Source: Paracnuella aquatica
GTDB lineage: Bacteria; Bacteroidota; Bacteroidia; Chitinophagales; Chitinophagaceae
Direction: 5' to 3'
Length of the DNA: 64,000 nt
Assembly (NCBI RefSeq): GCF_003332885.2
Contig: NZ_QOWJ01000010.1
Span: 1-64,000, forward strand
Part shown: positions 46,033-54,253 of the stretch, in pieces
How positions within the stretch are numbered: position 1 is the stretch's first letter
Layout of the letters: the number at the start of each line of letters is the position of its first letter
The notes under the pieces: generated by a model
Database searches by the model: none
Told to the model about the DNA's origin: nothing
What the model saw: only the letters and a program-made list of their open reading frames with translations
Translations under genes and position numbers: made by a program

Positions 46033-47415
46033 ATGAAGAAATGGAGTGCTTTGCTGTTTTTTCTTTTTGTAGCCGTTACCTCCTTTGGGCAGGTAGTGGC
46101 CGACCGTAGCCGCATGGAGCGGGAACGTGCCGCCATTCAAAAAGAAATCAGCGAAATACAATCGCAATACACCAAAGTAAAAGGACAGCGCAAAGAAACC
46201 CTGGGCCAACTGGCCATTTTGCAAAAAAAGCTGGCCCTGCAAAACCAGTACATCAACAACATCAGTAAGGAAATAAAGGTGGTGAATGATGAAATTTACC
46301 TCAGCACCCTGGAGATCAACCGGCTGCAACGCCAGCTGGATACCCTGCGCCAGCAGTATGCCCGCAGCGTAACCTATGCTTATAAAAACCGCAGCAACTA
46401 CGATTACCTGAACTTTATTTTTTCTGCATCTTCTTTCAACGATGCATTGAAGCGGGTAAAATACCTGAAAAGCTACCGTGGCTACCGCCAGCAGCAGGTA
46501 GATGAAATTGTGCAAACGCAGCACCAGATCGAAGACCGCAAAAACCTGTTGCTGGGTAAAAAGAACGAAAAAAATGCAGCCCTGGCCAACCAAACAAAGC
46601 AACAACAAGTGCTGGCCGAGCAGAAAAAAGAAACTGATGTAGTGGCCAACAAACTGCGGTCGCAGGAGTCGAGCCTGTCGAAACAGCTGGCCGAAAAACG
46701 CAAACGCGACCAGCAGCTGAAAGGCGCCATTGCCGCCGTGGTGCGCCGCGAAATTGAAGCGGCCCGCAAACGTGCCGAGGAGGAAGAACGGCGCCGCGTA
46801 GCTGCTGAAAAAGAACGCCTGGCAAAGGAACGTGCCGCAAAAGTGGCTGCCGATAAAGCCGCCGCTAACAAAGCCGCTGAAGCCCGCAAAAATACCGGCA
46901 CCGCCGCTGCCACACCAGCCCCGGCTGTGGAAGAAGAGGAACCGGTGGTGAAGGCCACACCGAGCAAGCCGGTAAAAAGCTACCTCGATCTGAACGAAAA
47001 AGACGTGGCGCTAAACGCAGGTTTTGCCAACAACCGCGGCAAGCTGCCCTGGCCGGTTGACAATGGCGTGGTGAGCATTCCGTTTGGCACTTCAAAAGTA
47101 GGCTCCCTTACATTCGATAACCCGGGCATCACCATTGGTACGCCATCGGCAGGCGCCTCGGTAAAAGCGATATTTGATGGCGAGGTAAGCTCCGTAGCCA
47201 ACCTGGGCGATGGCATGACGGTGATGGTGCGCCATGGTAAATACTTTACGGTGTACAGCAACCTTTCATCGGCCACAGTGAGCAAAGGCATGGCCATTAA
47301 AACCGGCCAGGTAATTGGCCGCTCGGGCCCCGCCGAAGATGGCGCTGGCGGACAGATTGACCTGCTGCTGATGGTGGAAAGCAAGAACGTGAACCCGGAG
47401 CCGTGGCTAAGGTAG
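46033..47415 (+). CDS. EnvC-like murein hydrolase activator with degenerate LytM domain
   Basis: 460 residues with a signal peptide (VAVTSFGQ). Residues 20-265 are a long coiled coil (EISEIQSQYTKVKGQRK; KELNRLQRQLDTLRQQY-like heptads), followed by an Ala/Lys-rich linker. Residues 340-460 are an M23/LytM fold. The zinc ligands are missing: the first His/Asp motif is replaced by IPFGTSKVGSLTFDN, and the HxH strand reads GGQIDLLLMVE. As in E. coli EnvC, this implies a non-catalytic activator of division amidases. It follows the DUF4292 lipoprotein gene by 50 bp. Confidence 0.9.
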   Translation: MKKWSALLFFLFVAVTSFGQVVADRSRMERERAAIQKEISEIQSQYTKVKGQRKETLGQLAILQKKLALQNQYINNISKEIKVVNDEIYLSTLEINRLQRQLDTLRQQYARSVTYAYKNRSNYDYLNFIFSASSFNDALKRVKYLKSYRGYRQQQVDEIVQTQHQIEDRKNLLLGKKNEKNAALANQTKQQQVLAEQKKETDVVANKLRSQESSLSKQLAEKRKRDQQLKGAIAAVVRREIEAARKRAEEEERRRVAAEKERLAKERAAKVAADKAAANKAAEARKNTGTAAATPAPAVEEEEPVVKATPSKPVKSYLDLNEKDVALNAGFANNRGKLPWPVDNGVVSIPFGTSKVGSLTFDNPGITIGTPSAGASVKAIFDGEVSSVANLGDGMTVMVRHGKYFTVYSNLSSATVSKGMAIKTGQVIGRSGPAEDGAGGQIDLLLMVESKNVNPEPWLR

Positions 47416-47490
47416 GAGGGATGATGGATGATAGATGGTGGATGATAGTAGGGAGATAATAGTTGACAGTTGATAGTTGACAGAAATATA

Positions 47491-47563
47491 GATCAGGTGT
47501 TTTCCTGATCAACTCAATAAAATAGATAAGCCGCTCAATGAGCGGCTTATCTATTTTATTGAG
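47491..47563. terminator. Two adjacent hairpins, one a perfect 51-nt palindrome
   Basis: GATCAGG/CCTGATC (47491-47510) precedes 25-bp perfect arms (47513-47537 and 47539-47563) with a single A between them, core AAGCCGCTCA/TGAGCGGCTT. T-rich sequence (GAGTTTTATATTTTC) follows on the plus strand, so it can terminate the EnvC-like transcript. The stem is much longer than termination needs. Confidence 0.6.
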
Positions 47564-47633
47564 TTTTATATTTTCGGCTATGCATTCGCTTTAGGCTTCT
47601 TTATTTCTTATCCACCAACTTCGAATCACTTAC

Positions 47634-47815
47634 CCGTCATTGCGAGGCGCAACAGCGGCTAATAATAAAAATGCACCTGGTGCGCCGAAGCAATCCCCTG
47701 CACTAAAGCGAAAAGCACCGGCCGATTTGCAAGTTTTCTAATTCACTTTAGGAGATTGCTTCGGCGCACATCATTTACTCAACTACAAAACCACCGCTGC
47801 GCCTCGCAATGACGG
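47634..47815. repeat. MITE-like repeat family 2, copy 1
   Basis: The terminal arms CCGTCATTGCGAGGCGCA (47634-47651) and its reverse complement (47798-47815) are perfect over 18 bp. Inner arms TGCGCCGAAGCAATC (47681-47695) and GATTGCTTCGGCGCA (47754-47768) are perfect over 15 bp. It is about 182 bp long with no coding capacity. The second copy is at 60453-60617. Confidence 0.85.
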
Positions 47816-47970
47816 CCACTGTCGCCAAAGCAGCAGGGTTGTAAAAACACAGCTTTTGCAAAAACAACAACTCCCAAACAACAAATTATAAACTCCTAAC
47901 TCTGTACTCCCGACTGCCAACTATCAACTCCCAACTGGCAACTCCCAACTACCAACTACCAACTTCCTCC

Positions 47971-49104
47971 CTACACCACTGCCTTTTCCAAAAACCGCTC
48001 ATACAGCGCTTCATACAGCGGCACAATGTTGTGGATATCGAACTTGCGGGCATGTGCCGAAGCGCCCTGCTTGAACTGCTGCAGCGTTTCGTCGTCGGTT
48101 AAAATAGAAATGGCTTTAGCAGCCAGCGTATCCACATCGCCAATATTGGCCATGTAGCCCGTCACGCCTTCTTCAATCACTTCGGGCAGCCCGCCTGCAT
48201 TGGTGGTCACCACGGGCACGCCGGCCGCCATGGCTTCCAGTGCCGCCAAGCCAAAACTCTCGTAATCCGACGTCAGCAAAAACAAGTCGGCAATGGCCAG
48301 GATGTCTTCCATTTGCTCCTGCTTGCCCACAAAGCGGATATCATCGCAAATACCCAGGCGGCGGCCCAGGTCCTCGGCCACGGGCCGGTCCGGACCATCA
48401 CCCACAAACAGCAGTTTGCTTGGTATTTTTTTACGCACCTCGTTAAAGATCAGCACTACATCCTGCACCCGCTTGATGCGCCTGAAGTTCGATGCATGCA
48501 GCAGCACCCGTTCGCCGTTGGGCGCAATTACTTTTTTAAAAGCATCAATGGGCTTGCGGGCAAAGCGCTCCACATCCACAAAGTTGTGGATCACCTCAAT
48601 GGGCTTTTTAATATTAAAGGTGCGGAACGTTTCATCGCACAGGTTTTTCGATACTGCGGTAATGGCATCGCTCTGGTTGATGGAAAAAGCCACCACTGGT
48701 GCGTAGGTTTTGTCTTTACCCACCAGCGTAATATCGGTACCGTGCAGGGTAGTAATAACAGGTATGTCGATGCCATCCTGCTCCAGAATTTTTTTAGCCA
48801 TGTACGCCGCCGATGCATGCGGAATGGCGTAGTGCACATGCAGCAATTGCAGGTGGTTGTTTTTGATCACATCCACCAGCGTGCTGGCCAGCGCCGTTTC
48901 GTAGGGCGGGTAATCAAACAAGGGATAAGTGGGCACCTGCACTTCGTGGTAAAAAATATTGGGCACAAACACATTCAGCCGCACGGGTTGCTGGTACGTA
49001 ATAAAGTGCACATGATGGCCTTTGCCGGCCAGCGCTTTGCCCAGCTCCGTTGCCAGTACGCCGCTGCCGCCGTAGGTAGGATAACAAACTATGCCGATGC
49101 GCAT
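47971..49104 (-). CDS. bshA: BshA, N-acetyl-alpha-D-glucosaminyl L-malate synthase
   Basis: 377 residues from ATG 49104, where the family consensus MRIGIVCYPTYGGSGVLATE begins; a longer upstream frame lacks homology. It is a GT4 glycosyltransferase joining GlcNAc from UDP-GlcNAc to L-malate, the first step of bacillithiol synthesis. Landmarks are TTLHGTDITLVG, AITAVSKNLCDETF, IEVIHNFVDVERF, LLFVGDGPDR, ESFGLAALEAMAAGVPVV and TNAGGLPEVIEEGVTGYM. The gene is alone here; bshB and bshC are not in the window. Confidence 0.95.
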   Translation of the reverse strand: MRIGIVCYPTYGGSGVLATELGKALAGKGHHVHFITYQQPVRLNVFVPNIFYHEVQVPTYPLFDYPPYETALASTLVDVIKNNHLQLLHVHYAIPHASAAYMAKKILEQDGIDIPVITTLHGTDITLVGKDKTYAPVVAFSINQSDAITAVSKNLCDETFRTFNIKKPIEVIHNFVDVERFARKPIDAFKKVIAPNGERVLLHASNFRRIKRVQDVVLIFNEVRKKIPSKLLFVGDGPDRPVAEDLGRRLGICDDIRFVGKQEQMEDILAIADLFLLTSDYESFGLAALEAMAAGVPVVTTNAGGLPEVIEEGVTGYMANIGDVDTLAAKAISILTDDETLQQFKQGASAHARKFDIHNIVPLYEALYERFLEKAVV

Positions 49105-49325
49105 AAGTGTTGATGATTGTTTGAATAACGTGAATAAATGCTGCCATTTTTGTTGCCGGCTGCAGCGCTCCGGTGAAGCTTTGCTTGCGACGCTCCATTC
49201 ATCTTCCTGCACGCTATTGGTCAGGCAACATTAGGCTTCGCTGCAAAAGTAGGCCCAGTTTCCGGCCCATCATTAAATTATTGTACAGGCGGAATCTTTA
49301 CTTTTAAAGCTGATTACACTTTCAC

Positions 49326-50708
49326 ATGAAGCGAATACTTTTTTCCCTGGCACTATGCAGTGCTTCTTTTATGTCTTTTGCCCAAAACAAAGATTCCGTT
49401 TTTCTGAGCCGCTTGGCCAACGAAGTGCTGCACAACAGCCGCGCCTACGAAAACCTGCGGGTGCTGACCAAAGGAATTGGTGGCCGACTGGCCGGCTCGC
49501 CGCAAATGGTGCAGGCCGAAAAATGGGGCCTGAAAGCAGTGCAGCAGGCCGGTGCCGAAAAGGCCTGGCTGCAGGAGTGTATGGTGCCGCATTGGGTGCG
49601 TGGTGGTAAAGACGAAGCTACGGCCCTGAACGTGCCGCTGGCCAACGGTGCCCGGCGCGGTGCACGCATGCTCGATGTGGTGGCACTGGGCAACTCGCTG
49701 GGCTCCAACGGGCGGCTCACTGCACCGGTTATTGAAATCAAATCGTTCGATGACCTCGAAGCCAAAAAGGATTTGGTGCGGGGAAAGATCGTTTTTTACA
49801 ACTATGCTTTTAATCCAACTTTTGTAAAAACATTCCAGGCCTATAGCGATGCTAATACCTACCGCAGCACCGGCGCCAGCCGCGCTGCCAAATACGGTGC
49901 AGTGGGCGTTATTGTGCGCAGCTTAAGCCATAGCGTCGACAATCACCCGCACACCGGCGGTATGCGTTACGATAGTGCTTATGCGAAAATTCCGGCCCTT
50001 GCCATTGGCCTCCGCGATGCCGACTGGATGAGCAGCCAGCTGGCCAAAGCACCGTTCAATGTAGCCATGCGCACCAACGGCCGCTTTTTGCCCGACACTA
50101 TTGGCCACAACGTGATTGGTGAACTAAAAGGCACTGAATTTCCCAACGAATACATAACCGTTGGCGGCCACCTTGATAGCTGGGACAACTGCGAAGGTGC
50201 ACACGACGATGGCGCCGGTTGCGTGCAAACCATCGAGATATTGCGGGCATTTAAAGCATTGGGTTACCAGCCCAAACGCACCATTCGTTTTGTGTTGTTT
50301 GCCAACGAAGAAAACGGGCTGCGCGGCGGCACCAAGTATGCCGAGGAAGCACAGACCAAAGGAGAAAAACACATTTTTGCGCTGGAAAGCGACGCCGGTG
50401 GATTTACACCCCGCGGTTTTGGTTTTACCATTACCAACGATAAGTGGGCAAAAGTGCAGGAGTGGCAAAGCCTGGTGGCACCCTACGGTGCATCGGAGTG
50501 GAGCCTGGGCGGCGGTGGCGCCGATATTGGCCCGCTCAACCGCACACAAGGCACGCCGGTGGCCGGTTTGCAGCCCGACTCGCAGCGTTATTTTGATGTG
50601 CACCATGCCCGCAACGATGTATTTGAAGCGGTGAATAAACGAGAGCTGGAACTGGGCGCTTTGAACATGGCCGCACTGATATACCTGGTGGACCAGCACG
50701 GGCTGTAA
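49326..50708 (+). CDS. Secreted M28 family aminopeptidase
   Basis: 460 residues with a signal peptide (MKRILFSLALCSASFMSFAQ). A PA-like insert lies at about 130-240 (VRGKIVFYNYAFNPTF; AKYGAVGVIVRSLSH). The two-zinc M28 site follows: GGHLDSWD (His, Asp), GAHDDGAGC (Asp), FANEENGLRGG (catalytic Glu and ligand), LESDAGGF (Asp) and DVHHARNDVFE (His). Such enzymes, related to plasma glutamate carboxypeptidase, remove residues from extracellular peptides. There is no T9SS domain, so a periplasmic location is likely. It is divergent from bshA. Confidence 0.93.
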   Translation: MKRILFSLALCSASFMSFAQNKDSVFLSRLANEVLHNSRAYENLRVLTKGIGGRLAGSPQMVQAEKWGLKAVQQAGAEKAWLQECMVPHWVRGGKDEATALNVPLANGARRGARMLDVVALGNSLGSNGRLTAPVIEIKSFDDLEAKKDLVRGKIVFYNYAFNPTFVKTFQAYSDANTYRSTGASRAAKYGAVGVIVRSLSHSVDNHPHTGGMRYDSAYAKIPALAIGLRDADWMSSQLAKAPFNVAMRTNGRFLPDTIGHNVIGELKGTEFPNEYITVGGHLDSWDNCEGAHDDGAGCVQTIEILRAFKALGYQPKRTIRFVLFANEENGLRGGTKYAEEAQTKGEKHIFALESDAGGFTPRGFGFTITNDKWAKVQEWQSLVAPYGASEWSLGGGGADIGPLNRTQGTPVAGLQPDSQRYFDVHHARNDVFEAVNKRELELGALNMAALIYLVDQHGL

Positions 50709-50716
50709 GCAGAGGA

Positions 50717-50872
50717 GTTTGAAGTTTAAGGTTTAATGTTTAAGGTTCTTTAACTTGTTCAATGAGTTTGATAGGTTCAATTGTTGCAATGGAAAAACTC
50801 AGTGAACAGCATTGAATCAATTGAACGAATGGAACCCATATAACCTTAAACATTAAACCTCAAACCTTCAAC
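50717..50872. repeat. Low-complexity imperfect inverted repeat after the M28 gene
   Basis: A 31-bp left arm (50717-50747, words GTTTAAGGTTTAATG) and right arm (50842-50872, words CATTAAACCTCAAACC) pair at 27 of 31 positions across a 94-bp loop that itself contains TTCAATGAG/CATTGAATC words. It lies between two plus-strand genes. There is no T-run, so it is not an ordinary terminator. Confidence 0.75.
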
Positions 50873-50907
50873 GTATTTGTAACTTAGTTTAACCAAACAC
50901 AAACCAT

Positions 50908-51333
50908 ATGCAATCTGCACCGGCGCGGGATTATAGTAGGGCAGGCCGTGCGGCCCGCCGTATTTTTTCCACCATATTCCTGCTCATTATTCTTGGACTG
51001 GGCATTTTCTTTTACTGGAAATATTTTTATACCTACAGCAGCGGCAACCGCTATGGCTTGTTGCAGAAGTTTTCGCACAAAGGCAACTTGTTTAAAACTT
51101 ATGAAGGTGAAATGATCCTGAGTTCGGTGCGGTCGAACAACAACATTGCGCTGGCTTCGGAAAAATTCTTTTTTTCTGTAGCTGATGAAGGTGTTGCCAA
51201 CAAGCTGATGAACCTGCAGGGCAAGGAAGTAACGGTGCATTACAAAGAAAAAAATGGGGCACTGTTTTGGCGCGGCGAAACACCATACCTTGTAGACAGT
51301 GTTGTATCGGTGGAGCAAAACAATCCTAATTAG
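50908..51333 (+). CDS. Small membrane-anchored protein of unknown function
   Basis: 141 residues: an Arg-rich cytoplasmic start (RAGRAARR), one transmembrane helix (IFSTIFLLIILGLGIFFYW, about 20-38) and a periplasmic domain of about 95 residues. That domain reads like an OB-type barrel (GNLFKTYEGEMILSS; FFSVADEGVANKLMNLQGKE; VTVHYKEKNGALFWRGE). The pattern is conserved in many Bacteroidota as a hypothetical protein. It has its own terminator. No function is proposed. Confidence 0.78.
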   Translation: MQSAPARDYSRAGRAARRIFSTIFLLIILGLGIFFYWKYFYTYSSGNRYGLLQKFSHKGNLFKTYEGEMILSSVRSNNNIALASEKFFFSVADEGVANKLMNLQGKEVTVHYKEKNGALFWRGETPYLVDSVVSVEQNNPN

Positions 51334-51343
51334 GGCTTCATGA

Positions 51344-51380
51344 AGAGAGCGGGTGTGATCAACACCCGCTCTCTTGTTTA
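51344..51380 (+). terminator. Rho-independent terminator
   Basis: AGAGAGCGGGTGT (51344-51356) pairs with ACACCCGCTCTCT (51362-51374), followed by TGTTTAT. It lies 10 bp after the small membrane protein gene. Confidence 0.85.
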
Positions 51381-51451
51381 TATAGCTAATTCAATCGTTT
51401 AACGTGCTGCATTTGCTGGTCGTGTACGCATTGCAATTTGCTTGATGGATC

Positions 51452-51480
51452 AGGAGATGCCGACATGCGTCGGCATGACA
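51452..51480. repeat. REP-like family 1, short variant
   Basis: ATGCCGACATGCGTCGGCAT is a compact palindrome flanked by AGGAG and GACA, as in the longer family members. The central AACTTGTTTC stem sequence is replaced, so it is a single short hairpin. Confidence 0.7.
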
Positions 51481-51527
51481 ACCTGAAAAGTTAGGTATGT
51501 ATTTGTAATGCCGGAGCGTTCCTTTTC

Positions 51528-52226
51528 CTACACACCAATTAAAAAAATCGCGGGCCGCTTGTGCAGTTTCGGCGTGGCTGCTTTCCACTGTTGCGCGGTT
51601 TTGGTTTGTACGTTTTCAGTAGGTGCGGTAAGATCTACCGCTACGCAAATTTTTGTTTGCGGCGCCAGCAGTTTGGTGAGTGTTTCCAGCAACTGGTTGT
51701 TGCGGTAAGGGGTTTCAATAAAAATTTGCGTGGTGCCCCGCTGTCTTGATTCAGCTTCCAGTTCTTTGATCATTTTGGAGCGCTGCGCCACATCGATGGG
51801 CAGGTAGCCTACAAATTGAAACCGCTGGCCGTTCATGCCGCTGGCCATCAGGGCCAGCAAAATAGAAGACGGGCCTACCAAAGGTTTTACCACTGCACCC
51901 ATTTCCTGTGCTATGGCTACCAATGCCTGCCCGGGATCGGCTACGCCGGGGCAGCCGGCCTCGCTGATGATGCCGATGGTTTTGCCCGTTTTGATGGCCT
52001 GCACCAATGAATTACGAACATCGGGTGTTACTTCCTGCATGTTGTGCCATGCATAATCATCAATCACCATTTCTTTCCACAACAACTTCAGAAAGCGGCG
52101 GGCAGTGCGCTCCTGCTCCACAAAAAACGCACTGCATTGTTGTATATGCGGCAACAGGTATTGCGGCAAACAATCAGTCTGGCCTTCGTGCAGCACGGTT
52201 GGAATCAGGTATACAATTGCAGACAT
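51528..52226 (-). CDS. RsmI-like SAM-dependent methyltransferase (tetrapyrrole methylase fold)
   Basis: 232 residues of the tetrapyrrole (corrin/porphyrin) methylase superfamily. IISEAGCPGVADPGQALVAI is the RsmI-type SAM loop, VKPLVGPSSILLALMASG the next motif and QIFIETPYRNNQLLETL the third. True RsmI proteins, which 2'-O-methylate C1402 of 16S rRNA, begin with LYLVATPIGNL; here the start is YLIPTVLHEG, so this is the Bacteroidota paralogue whose substrate is uncertain. It is monocistronic between repeats. Confidence 0.85.
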   Translation of the reverse strand: MSAIVYLIPTVLHEGQTDCLPQYLLPHIQQCSAFFVEQERTARRFLKLLWKEMVIDDYAWHNMQEVTPDVRNSLVQAIKTGKTIGIISEAGCPGVADPGQALVAIAQEMGAVVKPLVGPSSILLALMASGMNGQRFQFVGYLPIDVAQRSKMIKELEAESRQRGTTQIFIETPYRNNQLLETLTKLLAPQTKICVAVDLTAPTENVQTKTAQQWKAATPKLHKRPAIFLIGV

Positions 52227-52228
52227 AT

Positions 52229-52380
52229 GCGATTTACGATTTACGATTTACGATTTGGGATTTACGATTGTAGCTGACGCCGTTATAAAAGCATTCACCA
52301 TTCACGATTGACGTTTCACGTTTGACGAACACACCACAATGTTGCAAAAATCGTCAATCCAAACTCCCAAATCGTAAATC
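52229..52380. repeat. Low-complexity imperfect inverted repeat (rsmI-like/EI24 gap)
   Basis: The left arm is a tandem of GATTTAC words (from 52231), ending GATTTACGATTTGGGA (52245-52260). Its exact reverse complement TCCCAAATCGTAAATC closes the region at 52365-52380. The interior holds CATTCACCATTCACGATTGACG words. It lies between two minus-strand genes. Confidence 0.8.
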
Positions 52381-52383
52381 CTT

Positions 52384-53142
52384 TCAGGCTTTATCCACTG
52401 CGTGCAAACTCAGTGTAGCGGCCACTACGGCATAAGCAGGCGCCAGCACCCAGCCCACAACGGGCACGCCGTGCATGAGGTAAAATACAGCGCCGTTGCC
52501 AATGGCCAGCCCGCGGTGGCGGCCAATAAAATCAATGGAAGCAGTCATGGAAAGCTTGGCCCGTTCGCAGCTGTAATCGATCATCGAAAAGCCGTAATAA
52601 TAGCACTCAACGAACAAGGCAATGATGGGTGCGATCCAGCCGGCCAGCGGCACCAGCGACAACAACAGCAACGACACCGCATACACCGTTTGCCACAAAG
52701 CGTTGCGCAGCGCCATTACCGATCCGCGCCAACTGTCTTTCAGTAATTGCTTGAACGAAAAAGGAAAATCGCGGCCTTCGAGTATGCTTTCTGTTTTTTC
52801 GCTGAGGTAAGCAAACAAGGGCGAACCGATGATGAGGAACAGGTATTTAAACAAGGAAAAATAAAAGAACACCAAAATAAGCCGCAGCCCTATGCCGGCC
52901 ATTACAAACAAAAAACTCAGGATCTCGCTGCTTTGCTCCTGCAGCCAGCGCTCCAGCCCAATGCTGCGGCTAAGCAGCGTTACGGCATCGTTGGCCGAGT
53001 GCCAAAAAAAGTACATGCCCGTTACAAACAGCAATGCATACACAATACCCGGAATAAGGATCCACTTCCACAACCGGTGCTCTTTAATGAACCTGTGGGC
53101 CTGTGCATACGACTGAATGGCGATAACGATTTCTTTGAGCAA
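52384..53142 (-). CDS. EI24/CysZ-like inner membrane protein
   Basis: 252 residues with about five membrane helices (WILIPGIVYALLFVTGMYFF; ILSFLFVMAGIGLRLILVFF; TVYAVSLLLLSLVPLAGW and others). The EI24 landmarks are LFLIIGSPLFAYLSEKTE and FVECYYYGFSMIDYSCER. The start is TTG 53142: an in-frame TAG lies one codon upstream and the first residues (LKEIVIAIQSYAQAHRFI) match the family start. CysZ relatives conduct sulphate; this branch is unassigned. Confidence 0.85.
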   Translation of the reverse strand: MLKEIVIAIQSYAQAHRFIKEHRLWKWILIPGIVYALLFVTGMYFFWHSANDAVTLLSRSIGLERWLQEQSSEILSFLFVMAGIGLRLILVFFYFSLFKYLFLIIGSPLFAYLSEKTESILEGRDFPFSFKQLLKDSWRGSVMALRNALWQTVYAVSLLLLSLVPLAGWIAPIIALFVECYYYGFSMIDYSCERAKLSMTASIDFIGRHRGLAIGNGAVFYLMHGVPVVGWVLAPAYAVVAATLSLHAVDKA

Positions 53143-53285
53143 ATACTAAGTTTTGGGCTAAATATATCAAAAACAAAACAGTATGGCTGCAGGCATTTGC
53201 ACATCAAAGGAATGCGCCACGTCAGCGGACCACAACTATTCTGTATATAACAGCCATTGGGTATTTAAATTGCGCAGCATAAATA

Positions 53286-53933
53286 ATGATGGCTCCATTG
53301 GATATAATGAACCTGCCCAAACTTCCGCTCCCTTTTTACCTGCGGCACGATGTGGAGTATATAGCCCGCGAGCTGCTGGGCAAAGTGCTGGTTACGGCAT
53401 GGAATGGCGAACTTACTGCAGGCCGCATTGTGGAAACAGAAGCTTATGCCGGCGAAGTGGATCGTGCATCGCATGCATACCGCGGCCGCACGCCCCGCAC
53501 TGCTGTAATGTATGGCGCCGGCGGCGTGGCGTATGTGTACCTGTGTTATGGATTGCACCAGATGTTCAATATTGTTACCAACACCGAAGGCATGCCGCAT
53601 GCCATATTGATCCGTGCAGTGGAGCCGCTTGTTGGCGTGGATGTAATGCTGCGGCGTACCGGCAAGAAAGTACTGGATCATTCACTTACCCGTGGGCCGG
53701 GCAATGTAGGCAAGGCCATGGGTCTTCATACATCACAAACGGGCTGGTCGCTGCACAGTGATGAAATGTTTATTGGCAGTGACGGTTTTTTGATTGGCGA
53801 AAAAGACATCATTACCACGCCCCGCATTGGTGTGGCTTATGCCGCTGAGGATGCGTTGCTTCCGTACCGGTTTTTGGTTCGGGGCAACCCGTTTGTGAGT
53901 GGTAAGAAAGTTCCGGATGTTGGATCGTGTTGA
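53286..53933 (+). CDS. 3-methyladenine DNA glycosylase of the MPG/Aag family
   Basis: 215 residues, monofunctional alkyl-purine excision. RELLGKVLVTAWNGELTAGR begins the fold. The catalytic glutamate is in RIVETEAYAGEVDRASHAY, GRTPRTAVMYGAGGVAYVYL holds the intercalating loop, and GPGNVGKAMG the substrate pocket. GYTR-like ends match (PRIGVAYAAEDALLPYRF). The start could also be the second ATG or Met8. Divergent from the EI24 gene. Confidence 0.95.
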   Translation: MMAPLDIMNLPKLPLPFYLRHDVEYIARELLGKVLVTAWNGELTAGRIVETEAYAGEVDRASHAYRGRTPRTAVMYGAGGVAYVYLCYGLHQMFNIVTNTEGMPHAILIRAVEPLVGVDVMLRRTGKKVLDHSLTRGPGNVGKAMGLHTSQTGWSLHSDEMFIGSDGFLIGEKDIITTPRIGVAYAAEDALLPYRFLVRGNPFVSGKKVPDVGSC

Positions 53934-53968
53934 GGACTTGTAGTTTGCAGTAATGGGCTTTTGAGAGC

Positions 53969-54055
53969 TGTCATGCCGAACTTGTTTCGGCATCCCCTTG
54001 TGCTGAGATAAACTCCGCGAAATGTAGGAGATGCCGAAACAAGTTCGGCATGGCA
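53969..54055. repeat. REP-like family 1, paired element
   Basis: TGTCATGCCGAACTTGTTTC... (from 53969) is matched by ...GAAACAAGTTCGGCATGGCA (to 54054) around a loop of about 35 bases. The arms are nearly identical to those at 22678-22764. Confidence 0.85.
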
Positions 54056-54160
54056 ACCCTAAAGTTCAAGAACATTACTCGATAGCAATAGGGTATAAAA
54101 AGTAGCCCATTTTTTATCGCGACGCCAATCTTTTGCCAACATAAGCTTGGCGTTTTCCAT

Positions 54161-54212
54161 AAAAAAACAACACTGTACTGAACCAAATGCAAAGGTTCAG
54201 TACAGTGTTGTT
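54161..54212 (-). terminator. Rho-independent terminator of the T9SS cargo gene
   Basis: An 18-bp stem (AACACTGTACTGAACC paired with GGTTCAGTACAGTGTT, loop AAATGCAAA) is followed on the minus strand by GTTTTTTTATG. It is 40 bp beyond the stop. Confidence 0.88.
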
Positions 54213-54253
54213 GTATAAGGTTGTTTTGAGTTTTTATGTGCTACTTCAAAACT

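Larger units (their letters stand above)
47416..47970. repeat. Composite repeat region: low-complexity arms enclosing two hairpins and a MITE-like element
   Basis: 555 bp without genes. The left arm (47416-47482) is built of GATGATGG and TAGTTGACAGTTG words. The right arm (about 47868-47965) is built of CTATCAACTCCCAACT words, roughly its reverse complement; both outer ends carry GTAGGGAG/CTCCCTAC. Inside lie two hairpins (47491-47563) and the element at 47634-47815. The same arrangement surrounds the related element at 60453-60617. Confidence 0.75.
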
